48,507 nucleotides of DNA from Akkermansia muciniphila (GTDB lineage Bacteria; Verrucomicrobiota; Verrucomicrobiia; Limisphaerales; UBA11320): contig CAMAVD010000009.1 of the NCBI GenBank assembly GCA_945861575.1, positions 1-48,507 of the forward strand. The letters are read 5' to 3'. Below the pieces are notes generated by a model. It did not search any database and was not told the DNA's origin. It was given only the letters and a program-made list of their open reading frames with translations. The stretch's first letter is position 1, and each line of letters opens with the position of its first letter. The position numbers and the translations under genes were made by a program. Shown in pieces: positions 1 through 8,678 of the stretch.

Positions 1-867
1 GACTCCTCTACACATACCATTGCAGGTGCTGCAGCAGTGAGCGTCGGCAAGGTAACAGGGCAGGGTGCGAACAGCCTCGAACTGAAGTCATCCGATGGGG
101 CTGTTCGATTGAAGGACGTGGTGAAGGATTTGAAGAACCTTGCTCTCACAGGCAAGACATCACCGCAGTTCGATGGGCCCGCTACCATCTCGGTGGCCCA
201 GGACCTGGATCTGAAAGTGACGGGACCGGGCGCCGATCTTACGCTCCCAGGCCAGAAGGTCCTATCTGCTGCGAAGGTGAGTGCCGACACTCGGGGTGGT
301 AAATTCGACGTGACCAGCGATCTCAACCTGCCCGGGTCAACCGTGGCGCTACGAGGTGAGACCACACTCAAGGCCAGTTCCACCGGGGCGAAGGTTAATG
401 CAGGGACCCTGTTGTTCGAGATGCCCGCTTCTGCGGCCAACAATGCAGTAACGAAGGCCACCTTCCTCTTCGATGACCGATTCACGTTCGCCAACTACGA
501 TTTGAAAATCGCAGAGAACAACTTGGGCGGAAATCAAGTCACTGCGGATTTCTCGGGAAGCAAGGCCGCATCGGAGGTTGCGCGGACTCAGCTCCTGCCG
601 AAGCTGCAGGCTGCCTCAGGCCCGGGCGGCAAGCTGAGCCAGTATACGCTCAAGCTCTTCCGTGATCCGACGGCTCCTGTCGCGGTGAACTCTGGAAATG
701 CAGTGGATCCGGCGCTTCGCCAGATTAGCTATGCGACCTACATTCGTCCCGACAATGCCGTGGTGCCTGCGTCGCTGATTTCAGCACAGACAGTCCCTAC
801 GCTTGGCTTGCAGCTACCCGGCTACGTCAGCGTGTCACGTAGCTTTGACGTGACACCGCAACAGTAA
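1..867 (+). CDS. C-terminal part of a large secreted exoprotein (TpsA-like), 5' end outside window
   Basis: The reading frame is open from base 1 to the TAA at 865-867, so the internal GTG at 37 is probably not the true start. The translated part (about 288 residues) has low complexity, with many Gly, Ala, Thr, Val and Ser and no cysteine, as in beta-helical or beta-solenoid surface proteins. It alternates short beta-like stretches such as VTSDLNLPGSTVALRG with polar turns. Sixty bases downstream lies an FhaC/ShlB-type outer-membrane transporter, so by context it is probably the passenger of a two-partner secretion system. That role is inferred: the diagnostic N-terminal TPS domain would lie outside the window. 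It could instead be another type of large repetitive surface protein. Confidence 0.55.
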   Translation, partial: DSSTHTIAGAAAVSVGKVTGQGANSLELKSSDGAVRLKDVVKDLKNLALTGKTSPQFDGPATISVAQDLDLKVTGPGADLTLPGQKVLSAAKVSADTRGGKFDVTSDLNLPGSTVALRGETTLKASSTGAKVNAGTLLFEMPASAANNAVTKATFLFDDRFTFANYDLKIAENNLGGNQVTADFSGSKAASEVARTQLLPKLQAASGPGGKLSQYTLKLFRDPTAPVAVNSGNAVDPALRQISYATYIRPDNAVVPASLISAQTVPTLGLQLPGYVSVSRSFDVTPQQ

Positions 868-927
868 TAAGGTCAGCTACGCCCTGTAAAACAAACGGCA
901 ACGGCCAGACCAGCTCACAGCACGGAA

Positions 928-2757
928 ATGCTTAACATGAAGAGGGAATCATTCGCGCGTCTCACGCTCACAGGAATTGTAGGACTCGGGGCGCTTGCCG
1001 CCCACCAGCCCTTATCAGCTGAGGCGCAGCAGCCCGCCCAGCGACCTGCTTCCGCCCAGGCGAAATCCGGAAATGCCGAAGAACAGGCTAGTGTTGGCAT
1101 CCCCCAACTTACTGGCTTGGTGATTGTTACAAAATCGGAAGACGTCGTGGTTGCCGGCCTTTCTGGTATCCAGGGTGTGCAGTGCAAGGGACTCAAGGAG
1201 TTCGATACCCTGGCATTTAAGGCGCGGATGGAGCCCTTCTTCCAGAAGAAGGACTGGACGCAGAGCGATTTGGAGGCGCTTACTCTTGAAATTAAGGAGT
1301 ATGGGCGTACCAAGACAGACTTGTTCGCCTTCGACGTGGCAATCCCGGCACAGAACTTCAAGAAGCCAGACTTCGTGATTCAGATCCTAGTTCTGCCCGG
1401 AAAGCTGAACAAGATCACCGTCACCAACGAGGGTCGCCACTGGATTAGCGACCGTTCAGTGGTTTACCGGTCAGGGCTTTCTACCAATACCATCCTGACT
1501 CAGGGAAACATGAGCAGGGCACTCTCCTCGTTTGAGTTCGATCCGTTCGTGCAGGTGCAGCCGAAGGTTGCGAACGGCGAGGGGCTTGGGACCTCGGAGG
1601 TGGAGTTTGTGGTCCATGACCGGTTTCCTGGAATGGTCAATCTGGGGTATCAGAATTATGGCAGCCAAGTTATAGGCGAGCATCAGTTGCTCGGCAGCCT
1701 GGATGCCGGCAACCTTTTTGGAGCCGGTCATCGTCTCATTTATCAGTATCTGACGGATGTTGAGTTCAAGTTTTTGAGGTCACATTCGGCCTCCTACATC
1801 GCGCCCCTTCCATGGAATCACCGTCTGGTGATCTTTGGGGGATATGCGGACATCTCGCCCGATCTGACCAAGCTTCCCACCCTGGGAGGCGGAGGCTCAC
1901 TTGAAGGTAAGGCCTACTCAGCGGGTGCGCAGTACTCCATCCCCTTTGCCAAGCGGACCCATTCGCGTCATGAGGCCTACGTGGGTATTGATTATAAATT
2001 CGCCAATACCACGGCAGATTTCCCGAGCGTGGGCGTTAATGTGAACAGTCCCTATGATAGCTTGGTGTGGACGCTGGGGTATCGTGGGCAGTCCCGGGAT
2101 CAATTGGGACACAACGACTGGGATATCAAGTTCGGTGGGACACCTGGCGGGATTGCCCGCCGGGACAGCCAGGCTGACTACCTTGCCATCCGGGCATCCG
2201 ACAACTCCTTCTCTTTCCTGAGTGGTTCGTTCGAGCGCCGATTGCACCTGACCTTCCTACCGCACTACCGGGAAGCAATCCGCGATGAGGACTTCTTCGG
2301 GATCAATCTAAGGGCTGCAGGTATGTGGTCGTCCGACCGTCTTCCTCCTTCCGAGATGATGCGATTGGGTGGTCACGATTCGGTTCGAGGCTATGAGGAG
2401 TCGTTGGTCAGCGGCGATCGAGGGTTCAACCTCCGCACCGAGTTGTGGACCCCGTGGCTGCGCACGCAGTGGCGCGGAAAGCCCACGCCGTTGGTTGGAG
2501 CGTTCGCATTCTACGACTTCGGCAAGGTCGCAACGCGCGATTTCGTCTCCGGAACCGACGGGTTCGCGAGAAACTACTCGCTCTCTTCCGTTGGGGGCGG
2601 ACTCCGTCTGCGCCTGGCTTCAAACTTGAAAGCAGCCTTCGACTATGGATTTGTGGTCGGAGACGACGCTCGCGATGTGGTGAACACGCTTCCCACCCCC
2701 ATCCTAGGTGTCGCTCACGGATCCAAGGCTCACATCAGCGTGCAGCTGACTTTCTGA
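928..2757 (+). CDS. Outer-membrane transporter of the ShlB/FhaC/HecB (TpsB, Omp85 superfamily) type
   Basis: This 609-residue protein has an N-terminal signal peptide (hydrophobic LTLTGIVGLGALAAHQPLSA) and then a Gln/Ala-rich linker. A POTRA-like region follows at about residues 60-200 and a long beta-barrel region runs to the C-terminus. The Omp85 hallmark VRGY occurs near residue 484 (GGHDSVRGYEES), and the chain ends in phenylalanine (HISVQLTF), as in outer-membrane barrels. TpsB proteins capture an unfolded partner in the periplasm and pass it across the outer membrane. The preceding gene, ending 60 bases upstream, is the likely substrate. An alternative ATG three codons in, at 937, is equally plausible; neither has a strong Shine-Dalgarno site. 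Confidence 0.85.
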   Translation: MLNMKRESFARLTLTGIVGLGALAAHQPLSAEAQQPAQRPASAQAKSGNAEEQASVGIPQLTGLVIVTKSEDVVVAGLSGIQGVQCKGLKEFDTLAFKARMEPFFQKKDWTQSDLEALTLEIKEYGRTKTDLFAFDVAIPAQNFKKPDFVIQILVLPGKLNKITVTNEGRHWISDRSVVYRSGLSTNTILTQGNMSRALSSFEFDPFVQVQPKVANGEGLGTSEVEFVVHDRFPGMVNLGYQNYGSQVIGEHQLLGSLDAGNLFGAGHRLIYQYLTDVEFKFLRSHSASYIAPLPWNHRLVIFGGYADISPDLTKLPTLGGGGSLEGKAYSAGAQYSIPFAKRTHSRHEAYVGIDYKFANTTADFPSVGVNVNSPYDSLVWTLGYRGQSRDQLGHNDWDIKFGGTPGGIARRDSQADYLAIRASDNSFSFLSGSFERRLHLTFLPHYREAIRDEDFFGINLRAAGMWSSDRLPPSEMMRLGGHDSVRGYEESLVSGDRGFNLRTELWTPWLRTQWRGKPTPLVGAFAFYDFGKVATRDFVSGTDGFARNYSLSSVGGGLRLRLASNLKAAFDYGFVVGDDARDVVNTLPTPILGVAHGSKAHISVQLTF

Positions 2758-2832
2758 CATCGTCGTCTTCTAATTGAGCATTGCCTTTTGAGGGCCAGCT
2801 GGGGATTGTTTCGCACGTTCAATCCCAGCGAT

Positions 2833-3921
2833 ATGACTACGACTGTATCTCGACGTGACTTCATACGTGCCACCGTGGCTGCCGCTGCTTCGGTGGCAGT
2901 GCTCCCCACTTCCGCCCGCGCTGCAGACTCGGCACCGGTCGGCAAGCTGAAGCTAGGCTACGACAACTTCGCGGTGCGGGCCATGAAGTGGAAGGGCGCC
3001 CAGCTGATCGATTACGCCGATAAGCTCAAGGTGGACTCCCTGTTCATCACGGACCTGGACGCTTTCGAGAGCCACGAGTCGGCTCATCTCGTCGAACTTA
3101 AGAGCCGTGCTCGGGATCGTGGGGTGGACATCCAGTTGGGTACGTGGAGCGTCTGCCCCTCCTCCAAGAGCTTCCGGAATAAGTGGGGTTCGGCAGAGGA
3201 CCATCTCGCCTTGGGCCTGAGAATGGCTAAGGACCTGGGCTCTCCTGTGCTGCGAGTTGTCCTGGGCAATGGGGATGATCGCAAGTCGCCTGGTGGCATC
3301 CAGGCTCGGATGGACGATACCGTCAAGGTCTGCAAAGCGCTCAAGACTCGCGCTGTGGATTATGGGGTGAAAATTGCCGTTGAAAATCATGCGGGCGACA
3401 TGCACTCGCGGGAGTTGGTGACGCTGGTTGAAGCGGCTGGAAAAGATTTCGTCGGGGTGAATCTGGATCCGGGAAATGCTTGCTGGACCATGGAAGATCC
3501 GCTGGCGAGTCTTGAGAATCTTGGACCTTACACGCTCACCAGCAGTATGCGCGATTCCATGGTCTGGGATTACCCGGACGGAGTGAAGGTGCAATGGACC
3601 GCCATGGGCGAGGGGGTGGTGGATTGGCCCGCCTTCTTCAAACGCTTCCGTGAGCTGTGTCCGCAGGCACCGGTGCATATCGAGACCATCTCCGGTTTTG
3701 CGCGCGAGTTTCCCTATCTCAAGAGCGGGATCTGGGAGTCGTTTTCTTCGATGAAGGCTTCGGACTTCTCGCGCTTTCTGAGTCTCGCCCGACGAGGACG
3801 TGGCATCGATCCCCACCGCTCACCTAACGATATCGCGGAGCAGGAGTATCAGCGCGGAGAACTCGAGCGCAGCCTGAAGCATTGTCGTGAGGTATTGGGT
3901 CTGGGCGTGCGGGCTGTCTAG
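2833..3921 (+). CDS. Tat-exported sugar phosphate isomerase/epimerase family TIM barrel
   Basis: I chose the ATG at 2833 over an upstream TTG (2788) because it places a twin-arginine signal at the N-terminus: SRRDFIRATVAAAASVAVLP followed by an Ala-rich cleavage region. The mature part is an AP-endonuclease-2-like TIM barrel with the acidic and histidine metal-site segments typical of xylose-isomerase-like proteins: KIAVENHAGDMHS, VGVNLDPGNACW and VHIETISGF. The tail ends with SLKHCREVLGLG. Such proteins are common in Planctomycetes and Verrucomicrobia; most isomerise or epimerise sugars, but the substrate cannot be read here. The export signal fits the tatA-tatC genes further along the window. 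The protein is 362 residues and stands alone in its orientation. Confidence 0.85.
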   Translation: MTTTVSRRDFIRATVAAAASVAVLPTSARAADSAPVGKLKLGYDNFAVRAMKWKGAQLIDYADKLKVDSLFITDLDAFESHESAHLVELKSRARDRGVDIQLGTWSVCPSSKSFRNKWGSAEDHLALGLRMAKDLGSPVLRVVLGNGDDRKSPGGIQARMDDTVKVCKALKTRAVDYGVKIAVENHAGDMHSRELVTLVEAAGKDFVGVNLDPGNACWTMEDPLASLENLGPYTLTSSMRDSMVWDYPDGVKVQWTAMGEGVVDWPAFFKRFRELCPQAPVHIETISGFAREFPYLKSGIWESFSSMKASDFSRFLSLARRGRGIDPHRSPNDIAEQEYQRGELERSLKHCREVLGLGVRAV

Positions 3922-3937
3922 TCCGGATGTTTCATAG

Positions 3938-4240
3938 TCCCATGCCACGAGGCGCATCCATGCTGCCTGGGCAAAAGCCGACTCGCCTTGGTTCGATGTC
4001 GAGGACGCTCTTCCGGAACCTTTGCCAGGCTCGACGGAGGAGGTTGCAGCGGCCGCACTGTTCTCTGAGGTTAAGAGCGAGGCGAAGGCGAAAGCCAACA
4101 CAAGGCTGCGAGCGATGTTCATGAGGCTCATGGATAGATGACGTGGGACTGGGTACCCTACACTCCCAGGCAGATCGACCTGCCGCTGGCGAACTTAAAG
4201 CATTTGGAAGGCCCCGGTGTCAAGAAGTTGGGCGCTGGGG
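3938..4240 (+). pseudogene. Possible decayed coding sequence interrupted by a mobile element
   Basis: Hand translation gives an open stretch from 3938 to a TGA at 4139-4141 (including AAWAKADSPWFDVEDALP and ending MFMRLMDR). It overlaps by ATGA with a second stretch starting at ATG 4138 (MTWDWVPYTPRQIDLPLA...). The second is cut at about 4240 by the left end of mobile-element copy A. The ATGA overlap resembles adjacent operon genes, but neither peptide is recognised. The opposite strand of the same segment (4131 down to 3820) also reads as a small protein with a signal-like start (MNIARSLVLAFAFASLL). Only one reading can be right and possibly neither is expressed. Confidence 0.3.
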
Positions 4241-4557
4241 CCAGCCGTTCTCATGATGGCAGAGGTGAGGCGCAGCCGCCTGGGTCCAGTCCCCCTATGC
4301 CAAATGGGGATGCGTAAACCAGCCTGTGATTCTTATCCTCAGGTAAGCAAAGGTCTTTGTAGGTTAAACCGACCCTTGAAACTTCAGATTCCTCGCAGAT
4401 TCTGCCATAGACCCGAACTTAGTAACGCGAGTTACCGGCCAAGATCTTGCGACAAAATCATGAGGGGTAAAATCATACTAATTTGCCGGAGAATGGTTTC
4501 CTATGATTTTACCCTAGATGATTTTGTCACCGTGTATTTTCAAAAAGAGAACTGCTG
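4241..4557. mobile_element. MITE-like non-autonomous element, copy A
   Basis: A roughly 317-bp sequence recurs as copy B near 35102-35410. It is nearly identical except for a divergent ~30-nt segment (about 4342-4378). Its ends are inverted: CAGCCGTTCTC at the left (4242-4252) and GAGAACTGCTG at the right (4547-4557), one mismatch. The octamer GCGCTGGG lies just outside both ends (4232-4239 and 4558-4565), as expected of a target-site duplication. No transposase is encoded, so movement would need an enzyme supplied elsewhere. Short open frames across it are repeat translations rather than genes. Confidence 0.8.
4451..4528. repeat. 27-bp inverted-repeat hairpin inside mobile-element copy A
   Basis: The arms at 4451-4477 and 4502-4528 are reverse complements except for two or three central bases, around a 24-nt loop. 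Each arm holds two direct copies of the octamer AAAATCAT (or its complement ATGATTTT), giving four copies arranged head to head. The same structure occurs in copy B at 35304-35330 and 35355-35381. It could form a stable cruciform or RNA hairpin, or be a multimeric protein-binding site. Confidence 0.75.
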
Positions 4558-4565
4558 GCGCTGGG

Positions 4566-4851
4566 AGGTGCGATTGGAAGTGGCGGTCACGTGGGATGCC
4601 GCTTGGTCTTCGCGTTACTCCCCCACCCAGCACCCACGCCAGGCCGGTGGACCTTAGCCCAGAGCGAAGGAGTTTATCGCAAAGGCCCGCTGCGTTCTAC
4701 GGTGGCGCGGGGCATGGCGCAGAGGCGCAGAACAGAACGATTTTGACCCACACCACAGCCGAGGCGGTTGCCCTGCGCGGCTTCACGTTGGTGTCTAAAC
4801 CGCTCCCCACGCGACATTGCTTTGCCGTGCGTGGAGGGGCATAGTTCCAAG
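4566..4851. other. Gap with no recognised gene
   Basis: Between the right end of mobile-element copy A and the SUMF1-like gene I see no convincing gene or RNA. Open frames cross the stretch, but their peptides (Pro/Arg-rich, such as RVTPPPSTHARPVDLS) look like chance translations or decay of whatever gene the element entered. A GGAGGGG run at 4833-4839 may be the ribosome-binding site of the gene starting at 4852. Confidence 0.4.
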
Positions 4852-5904
4852 GTGATCAAGGGTTTTTTGGTTCTAATGGCGAGCGTCGCATCCCTTGCGG
4901 CGTTTGATTCTCCTCACGCGGAGTTGGCGATCGACCCTGAGCTTGTGCTCACGATCCGTGGTTTGCCTGGCAGTTTCCATACCCTGCTGAGCGCATCCAA
5001 ACTCGAGGGAAACCAGGGCTGGCAGGTGTTGACGAACGTGACGTTGGACGGGACAGGAAACTCGAGAGTGCAGCTATCGTCCATGGTCGAGGAGAGCCGC
5101 TTTTATAAACGTTTTGCACCGGAGGGCCTTGTCGGCATCCCGCCAGGGACGTTTGTGATGGGGAGTCCGCCCTCTGAGAAAGAAAGAGGCTCCGATGAAA
5201 CCCAACACAGCGTGATTCTTTCGAAGGGCTTTTGGATGGGGCAGCGAGAGGTGACGCAGGGGGAGTATTTGTCCGTGATCGGGAATAATCCGAGCTCCTT
5301 CAAGAATGGGGTTAACGCCAATCCTCCTGGAACCGGAGGCAGAGTGACGAATGATCTGCGGCATCCCGTGGAGCAGGTGAGATGGAATGAGGCTACGAAT
5401 TACTGTGGGAAGCTTACGCAGCGGGATCGGGCCGCAGGGCTGATCCCAGCGGACTACGCCTATCGGTTGCCGACGGAGTCGGAGTGGGAGTATGGGTGTC
5501 GAGGAGGGACGACGAATGCTTTCCACTTTGGGAGTGCGATTCGTCAGGGGATGGCGAATTTTTACACACGATCTGAGTATGACTCCGCAGTTGGATCCCA
5601 GAGCAAACCGAACAATGTTCTGATCCTTCGAACAATCGAAGTGGGCTCCTTTGCACCGAATGTCTTTGGACTTTACGACATGCATGGGAATGTGTGGGAG
5701 TGGTGCTCGGATTGGTATGGGGGCTATCCGACTGGTGTAGTAACTGATCCAGTTGGTCCGACGTCGGGCGGCCTCCGCGTGCGCCGCGGGGGCAGTTGGG
5801 TCTACGACGGCAGGGGCTGCCGCGCAGCGAACCGCAGCGACGTCAACCCGGACGACCGGAACTACGGTATCGGTTTTCGTGTCGTCCTCGCCCCAGGTCG
5901 ATAA
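4852..5904 (+). CDS. Secreted SUMF1/formylglycine-generating-enzyme-like protein with an N-terminal beta module
   Basis: I chose the GTG at 4852 because it gives a compact signal peptide (VIKGFLVLMASVASLAAFDS) and has GGAGGGG 12 bases upstream; an ATG at 4876 is possible. Residues about 25-90 form a module (LPGSFHTLLS, WQVLTNVTLDGTG, ending RFYKRF) also found at the C-terminus of the leucine-rich-repeat protein at 30876-32363. The rest is an FGE-sulfatase (SUMF1) fold: GIPPGTFVMGSP, EVTQGEYLSVIG, YRLPTESEWEYGCRGG, GLYDMHGNVWEWCSDWYGG and RVRRGGSW. The C-terminal segment GGSWVYDGRGCRAANR keeps only one of the paired cysteines of aerobic formylglycine-generating enzymes, so sulfatase activation is doubtful. 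Many SUMF1-like proteins have other or unknown roles. Confidence 0.85.
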   Translation: MIKGFLVLMASVASLAAFDSPHAELAIDPELVLTIRGLPGSFHTLLSASKLEGNQGWQVLTNVTLDGTGNSRVQLSSMVEESRFYKRFAPEGLVGIPPGTFVMGSPPSEKERGSDETQHSVILSKGFWMGQREVTQGEYLSVIGNNPSSFKNGVNANPPGTGGRVTNDLRHPVEQVRWNEATNYCGKLTQRDRAAGLIPADYAYRLPTESEWEYGCRGGTTNAFHFGSAIRQGMANFYTRSEYDSAVGSQSKPNNVLILRTIEVGSFAPNVFGLYDMHGNVWEWCSDWYGGYPTGVVTDPVGPTSGGLRVRRGGSWVYDGRGCRAANRSDVNPDDRNYGIGFRVVLAPGR

Positions 5905-5924
5905 CAGAAGCAGAGGTAGCGGAA

Positions 5925-5950
5925 CGTAGCCCGGCTTCGCCGAGGCTACG
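5925..5950. terminator. Hairpin just downstream of the SUMF1-like gene
   Basis: CGTAGCC (5925-5931) pairs with GGCTACG (5944-5950), and CGGC pairs with GCCG inside it, giving an 11-bp stem with one bulged A and a TTC loop. It starts 20 bases after the stop codon. No T-tract follows, so it could be a Rho-independent-like stop, an mRNA-stabilising hairpin or a repeat. Confidence 0.4.
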
Positions 5951-6070
5951 GAGCGACAAGCCGGAAGGTCCAGCTGGAGCGCCCCTCCTTCGCCGGTGGC
6001 TTCGGAGGGCAGGGGGACGCGCGCAGGCTGAGGCCTGTAGGCGGAGAGAAGCGGTCGGTGAATCAATATG

Positions 6071-6194
6071 AAGACCTTTGATCCGCAGATTGCACAGATT
6101 TTCGCAGATTACGGAGAAGGCCTTGGAACGTAGAGTCGTCGTGTCTTGTTCCTTAATCTGTGTGAATCTGCGAAATCTGCGGATAAACGGTCTT
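6071..6194. repeat. 41-bp imperfect inverted repeat built of CAGATT-type units
   Basis: Arm 6071-6111 and the reverse complement of 6154-6194 match at most positions (both begin AAGACC and continue ATCCGCAGATT). Within each arm the hexamer CAGATT recurs about every ten bases. The repeat lies in the 464-bp gap between two convergent genes (stops at 5904 and 6369). It could act as a bidirectional terminator or be a dispersed repeat; only one copy is in this window. I find nothing else convincing between 6195 and 6368. Confidence 0.65.
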
Positions 6195-6368
6195 GTCTCG
6201 TCCCTGCCTTTTCAGGGGGCGCGCTTGTATGAAACGTCATGGCCATTTGATGCCGTCGATCGCGCAACTCGACCAATCGCACCCGGCACAGGGTGGTATG
6301 GGGTCGCATCTCAGATAGGGAGTGGAGAGAGAGTCTCCGAGTCTCAGCAACTTCTCTGCGAGGCGAAC

Positions 6369-7910
6369 TCAACGGGGGCTAGCTGGTTGCGCTTTCACTG
6401 GTTCCCACAGTGCGCGGAGCATCCTCGAGGTTTCATCAACTAGTACGCGGCCCCCCTCGGGTCCTACGACCCCGTCATCGATGCGCGCGCTGTAACCGCC
6501 ACCCAGCACGGCTCGCTCGGTCGGCAGGTAGGCTGGACAATCCGCTGTGAGCTGCACCACTGAGGTTTGCGCTGCCGGGCTGCGCGCTTTGATGCGTGAG
6601 CTGTAGTCGGTGAACAGCTCGAACGGATTGGTCACCAGAGCCAGATCATCCACTCGCAGGGCATGAACCTCCGCGAAGTAGAAAGGATCGGTCTGTTGTA
6701 GTGCGTAACGTGCCATCATGGTGCGTTGAACGCGCCAGTTGATATAGGCGGGACTGGGCAGATCGTTCAGTCGATCTTTGCCGGACCTGACAATGGCCGA
6801 CGCTTCAGCGAAGCGAGCTTCCGTCACCTTCCATACCGGAAGCCGGATATCCTCCACTCTGTGCTCCAGTCGGATGGAGGTGCGGATGGTGTGCTTCGCC
6901 GTTTCGGCCACCTCGCTGACCGACTGCACCAAGCGTCGTGCGATCTCTTCTCGATAGAGGAGCCTGCGCTGAGTGAGCATGCGGGTCTCCGAGGCCTTGC
7001 CCACCTGGATATGCGGCGACTGGTCCCCACTTGCTCCGGTAAGCGGCAGCACGAAGAGCGCTGCAGAGAATTTCTCTCTCAATGCTTTGCGGGTGTCATA
7101 CCAGAAGTCCGCAGAGAGGTAGAGCTCTCCTTCTACGGATTGTGAGGGACAGTAGAGGGTTAATGCCATGCCGACGATTTGTCCCTCGCGCCAGAAGAAA
7201 AGCGCGTCCAGTGAATCGTCTGATGTGCCTTCGGTGTGGGAGAATTGCGGATCCTTGGTGTCGCCATAAAGTCTGGTTTTTCCGTCGAAGTAAACAGCCC
7301 GTCGGTTTCGTGCCACGGACACGTGGCCGAGTCCAGAGCTGATCCCGCCTGGCTGCCGGGATTTCCATGCCTTCAGCACCACCGCTGCGATCTTGCCCTC
7401 GAGAAACTCGAGATATTCCAGCGGACGCATGACGTCTTTCTGCTCGGCAGGGATGCGATAGGCCCAGCTTCCGGCGAAATCGTAGGGATGCAGATCCGTT
7501 TCATCGGCGTCCGTGATCGCCGGAGCCGTATGGGTATGTGTGGCAGAGATAATCACCTTCCGAGGATCCAAACCCGTGGCGGATCCAGAAACGAGTTTAC
7601 GGATCCGGTCGATCGATCGCTTTCGGATTCCGACCAAGTCGCAGGAAACCCATACCGCCTGATCTACAGAGCCCCCCGGGTCCTGCGTTTCCAGCGCGAG
7701 GGCGGTGACCGTGATGGGATCATGGGATTCTCGGCTGATCCGGGTGTGATATTGGCCCGCTAGCGCGACAGGTTTGAGGGGTACGATACTCTCTGAAGCC
7801 CATCCAAATGACAACTCGCCCACCTTGTTTGTGCTTGCAGCTAGGCCTGCACGTTCAAGAGAGCTGAAAGCGAGGACCCAGAGTAGGATCGATGTCCGGA
7901 GTGTGTGCAT
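6369..7910 (-). CDS. Secreted protein with neutral/alkaline non-lysosomal ceramidase-like domain
   Basis: I chose the ATG at 7908-7910 because it follows a GAGGG ribosome-binding site by a few bases and begins a signal peptide (MHTLRTSILLWVLAFSS...). The mature protein opens with a beta-rich segment (ELSFGWASESIVPLKPVALAG) and has the metal-site motif ISATHTHTAPA near residue 122, matching the ATHTHSGP-type motif of the neutral ceramidase N-terminal domain. Further conserved stretches are GMALTLYCPSQSV and LPLTGASGDQSPH. At about 513 residues it lacks the full length of true ceramidases. Such proteins are widespread in Planctomycetes and Verrucomicrobia and probably hydrolyse an amide or similar bond outside the cytoplasm; the substrate is unknown. 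Confidence 0.8.
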   Translation of the reverse strand: MHTLRTSILLWVLAFSSLERAGLAASTNKVGELSFGWASESIVPLKPVALAGQYHTRISRESHDPITVTALALETQDPGGSVDQAVWVSCDLVGIRKRSIDRIRKLVSGSATGLDPRKVIISATHTHTAPAITDADETDLHPYDFAGSWAYRIPAEQKDVMRPLEYLEFLEGKIAAVVLKAWKSRQPGGISSGLGHVSVARNRRAVYFDGKTRLYGDTKDPQFSHTEGTSDDSLDALFFWREGQIVGMALTLYCPSQSVEGELYLSADFWYDTRKALREKFSAALFVLPLTGASGDQSPHIQVGKASETRMLTQRRLLYREEIARRLVQSVSEVAETAKHTIRTSIRLEHRVEDIRLPVWKVTEARFAEASAIVRSGKDRLNDLPSPAYINWRVQRTMMARYALQQTDPFYFAEVHALRVDDLALVTNPFELFTDYSSRIKARSPAAQTSVVQLTADCPAYLPTERAVLGGGYSARIDDGVVGPEGGRVLVDETSRMLRALWEPVKAQPASPR

Positions 7911-8086
7911 GGTTCCCTCATGCTCCTCCAGGAGGGGTTGGCTGTCCAGGCTGTGTTTGTCGAAGCGGATCGATGCAAGTTGCACACCCTACGATGGGCA
8001 CTCGATGGAAGTGCTGACTTGACCTGCTGCGGCGTTTCTCGCGACTGTGGGTTCTATACGGATAACATTCTCTAGAAATCCATCGC

Positions 8087-8551
8087 ATGCGAATTCAAAT
8101 GGGTCTGACACTCGTCGCCGCGTCCCTTCTCATGGGCTGCGGCGAGGCAACTCCACCCCCGGCTCAGAAGGCCGCTTCCGCGCCATCTGACAAGGCCGCC
8201 GCGCCACAGGGAGACATGAAAACGACCGCCAGTGGTCTCCGCTACTCCGCTCTCAAACAGGGAAGCGGCACCGTCTCTCCGAAGGCCTCGGACACCGTGA
8301 AGGTGCATTACCATGGCACTTTGCTCAACGGGACAGTCTTTGACAGCTCGGTCGAACGCGGTGAACCCATCAGCTTCCCTCTCAACGCCGTGATCCCAGG
8401 ATGGACTGAGGGGCTTCAGCTGATGAAAGTTGGGGACAAGTTCAAATTTGAGATCCCTGCGAATCTTGCCTATGGCGAGAGCAGTCCTAGCCCAAAGATT
8501 CCGGCGAACAGCACCTTGGTTTTCGAGGTGGAGTTGCTGGGGATACAGTAG
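8087..8551 (+). CDS. FKBP-type peptidyl-prolyl cis-trans isomerase, predicted lipoprotein
   Basis: This 154-residue protein begins with a lipoprotein signal ending in the lipobox LMGC (Cys18), followed by an Ala/Pro/Lys linker. An FKBP domain occupies about residues 50-154. Typical FKBP stretches are VKVHYHGTLLNGTVFDSS, VIPGWTEGLQLMKVGDKF, IPANLAYG and a C-terminal LVFEVELLGI. It should speed prolyl isomerisation of exported proteins at a membrane facing the periplasm. A second ATG at 8099 would still keep the signal. It is divergent from the ceramidase-like gene across a 176-bp gap, and no Shine-Dalgarno site is evident. Confidence 0.92.
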   Translation: MRIQMGLTLVAASLLMGCGEATPPPAQKAASAPSDKAAAPQGDMKTTASGLRYSALKQGSGTVSPKASDTVKVHYHGTLLNGTVFDSSVERGEPISFPLNAVIPGWTEGLQLMKVGDKFKFEIPANLAYGESSPSPKIPANSTLVFEVELLGIQ

Positions 8552-8678
8552 GTGCTGCCCCTGAGATCACGAGCCTGCTGAGGGGTCTTTCTCTTGCGAC
8601 TCCGTCGAGACGGAAACCGCTTGAGAATATGTCCTTGGCTGTGCCCGAGCGCTCGCTAGATTGGCGGCCGTCACACTT

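Noticed and set aside
3820-4131. Minus-strand 103-residue frame with a signal-like N-terminus
   Set aside because: It overlaps about 100 bases antisense to the TIM-barrel gene, and the opposite strand is equally open; there is no second line of support.
4342-4657. Open frames across the repeat element (also at 35187-35441) sharing a peptide such as RFCHRPELSNASYRPRSCDK
   Set aside because: The shared peptide is only the translation of the repeated DNA; the frames cross the inverted ends and hairpin, and their ends differ with flanking sequence.
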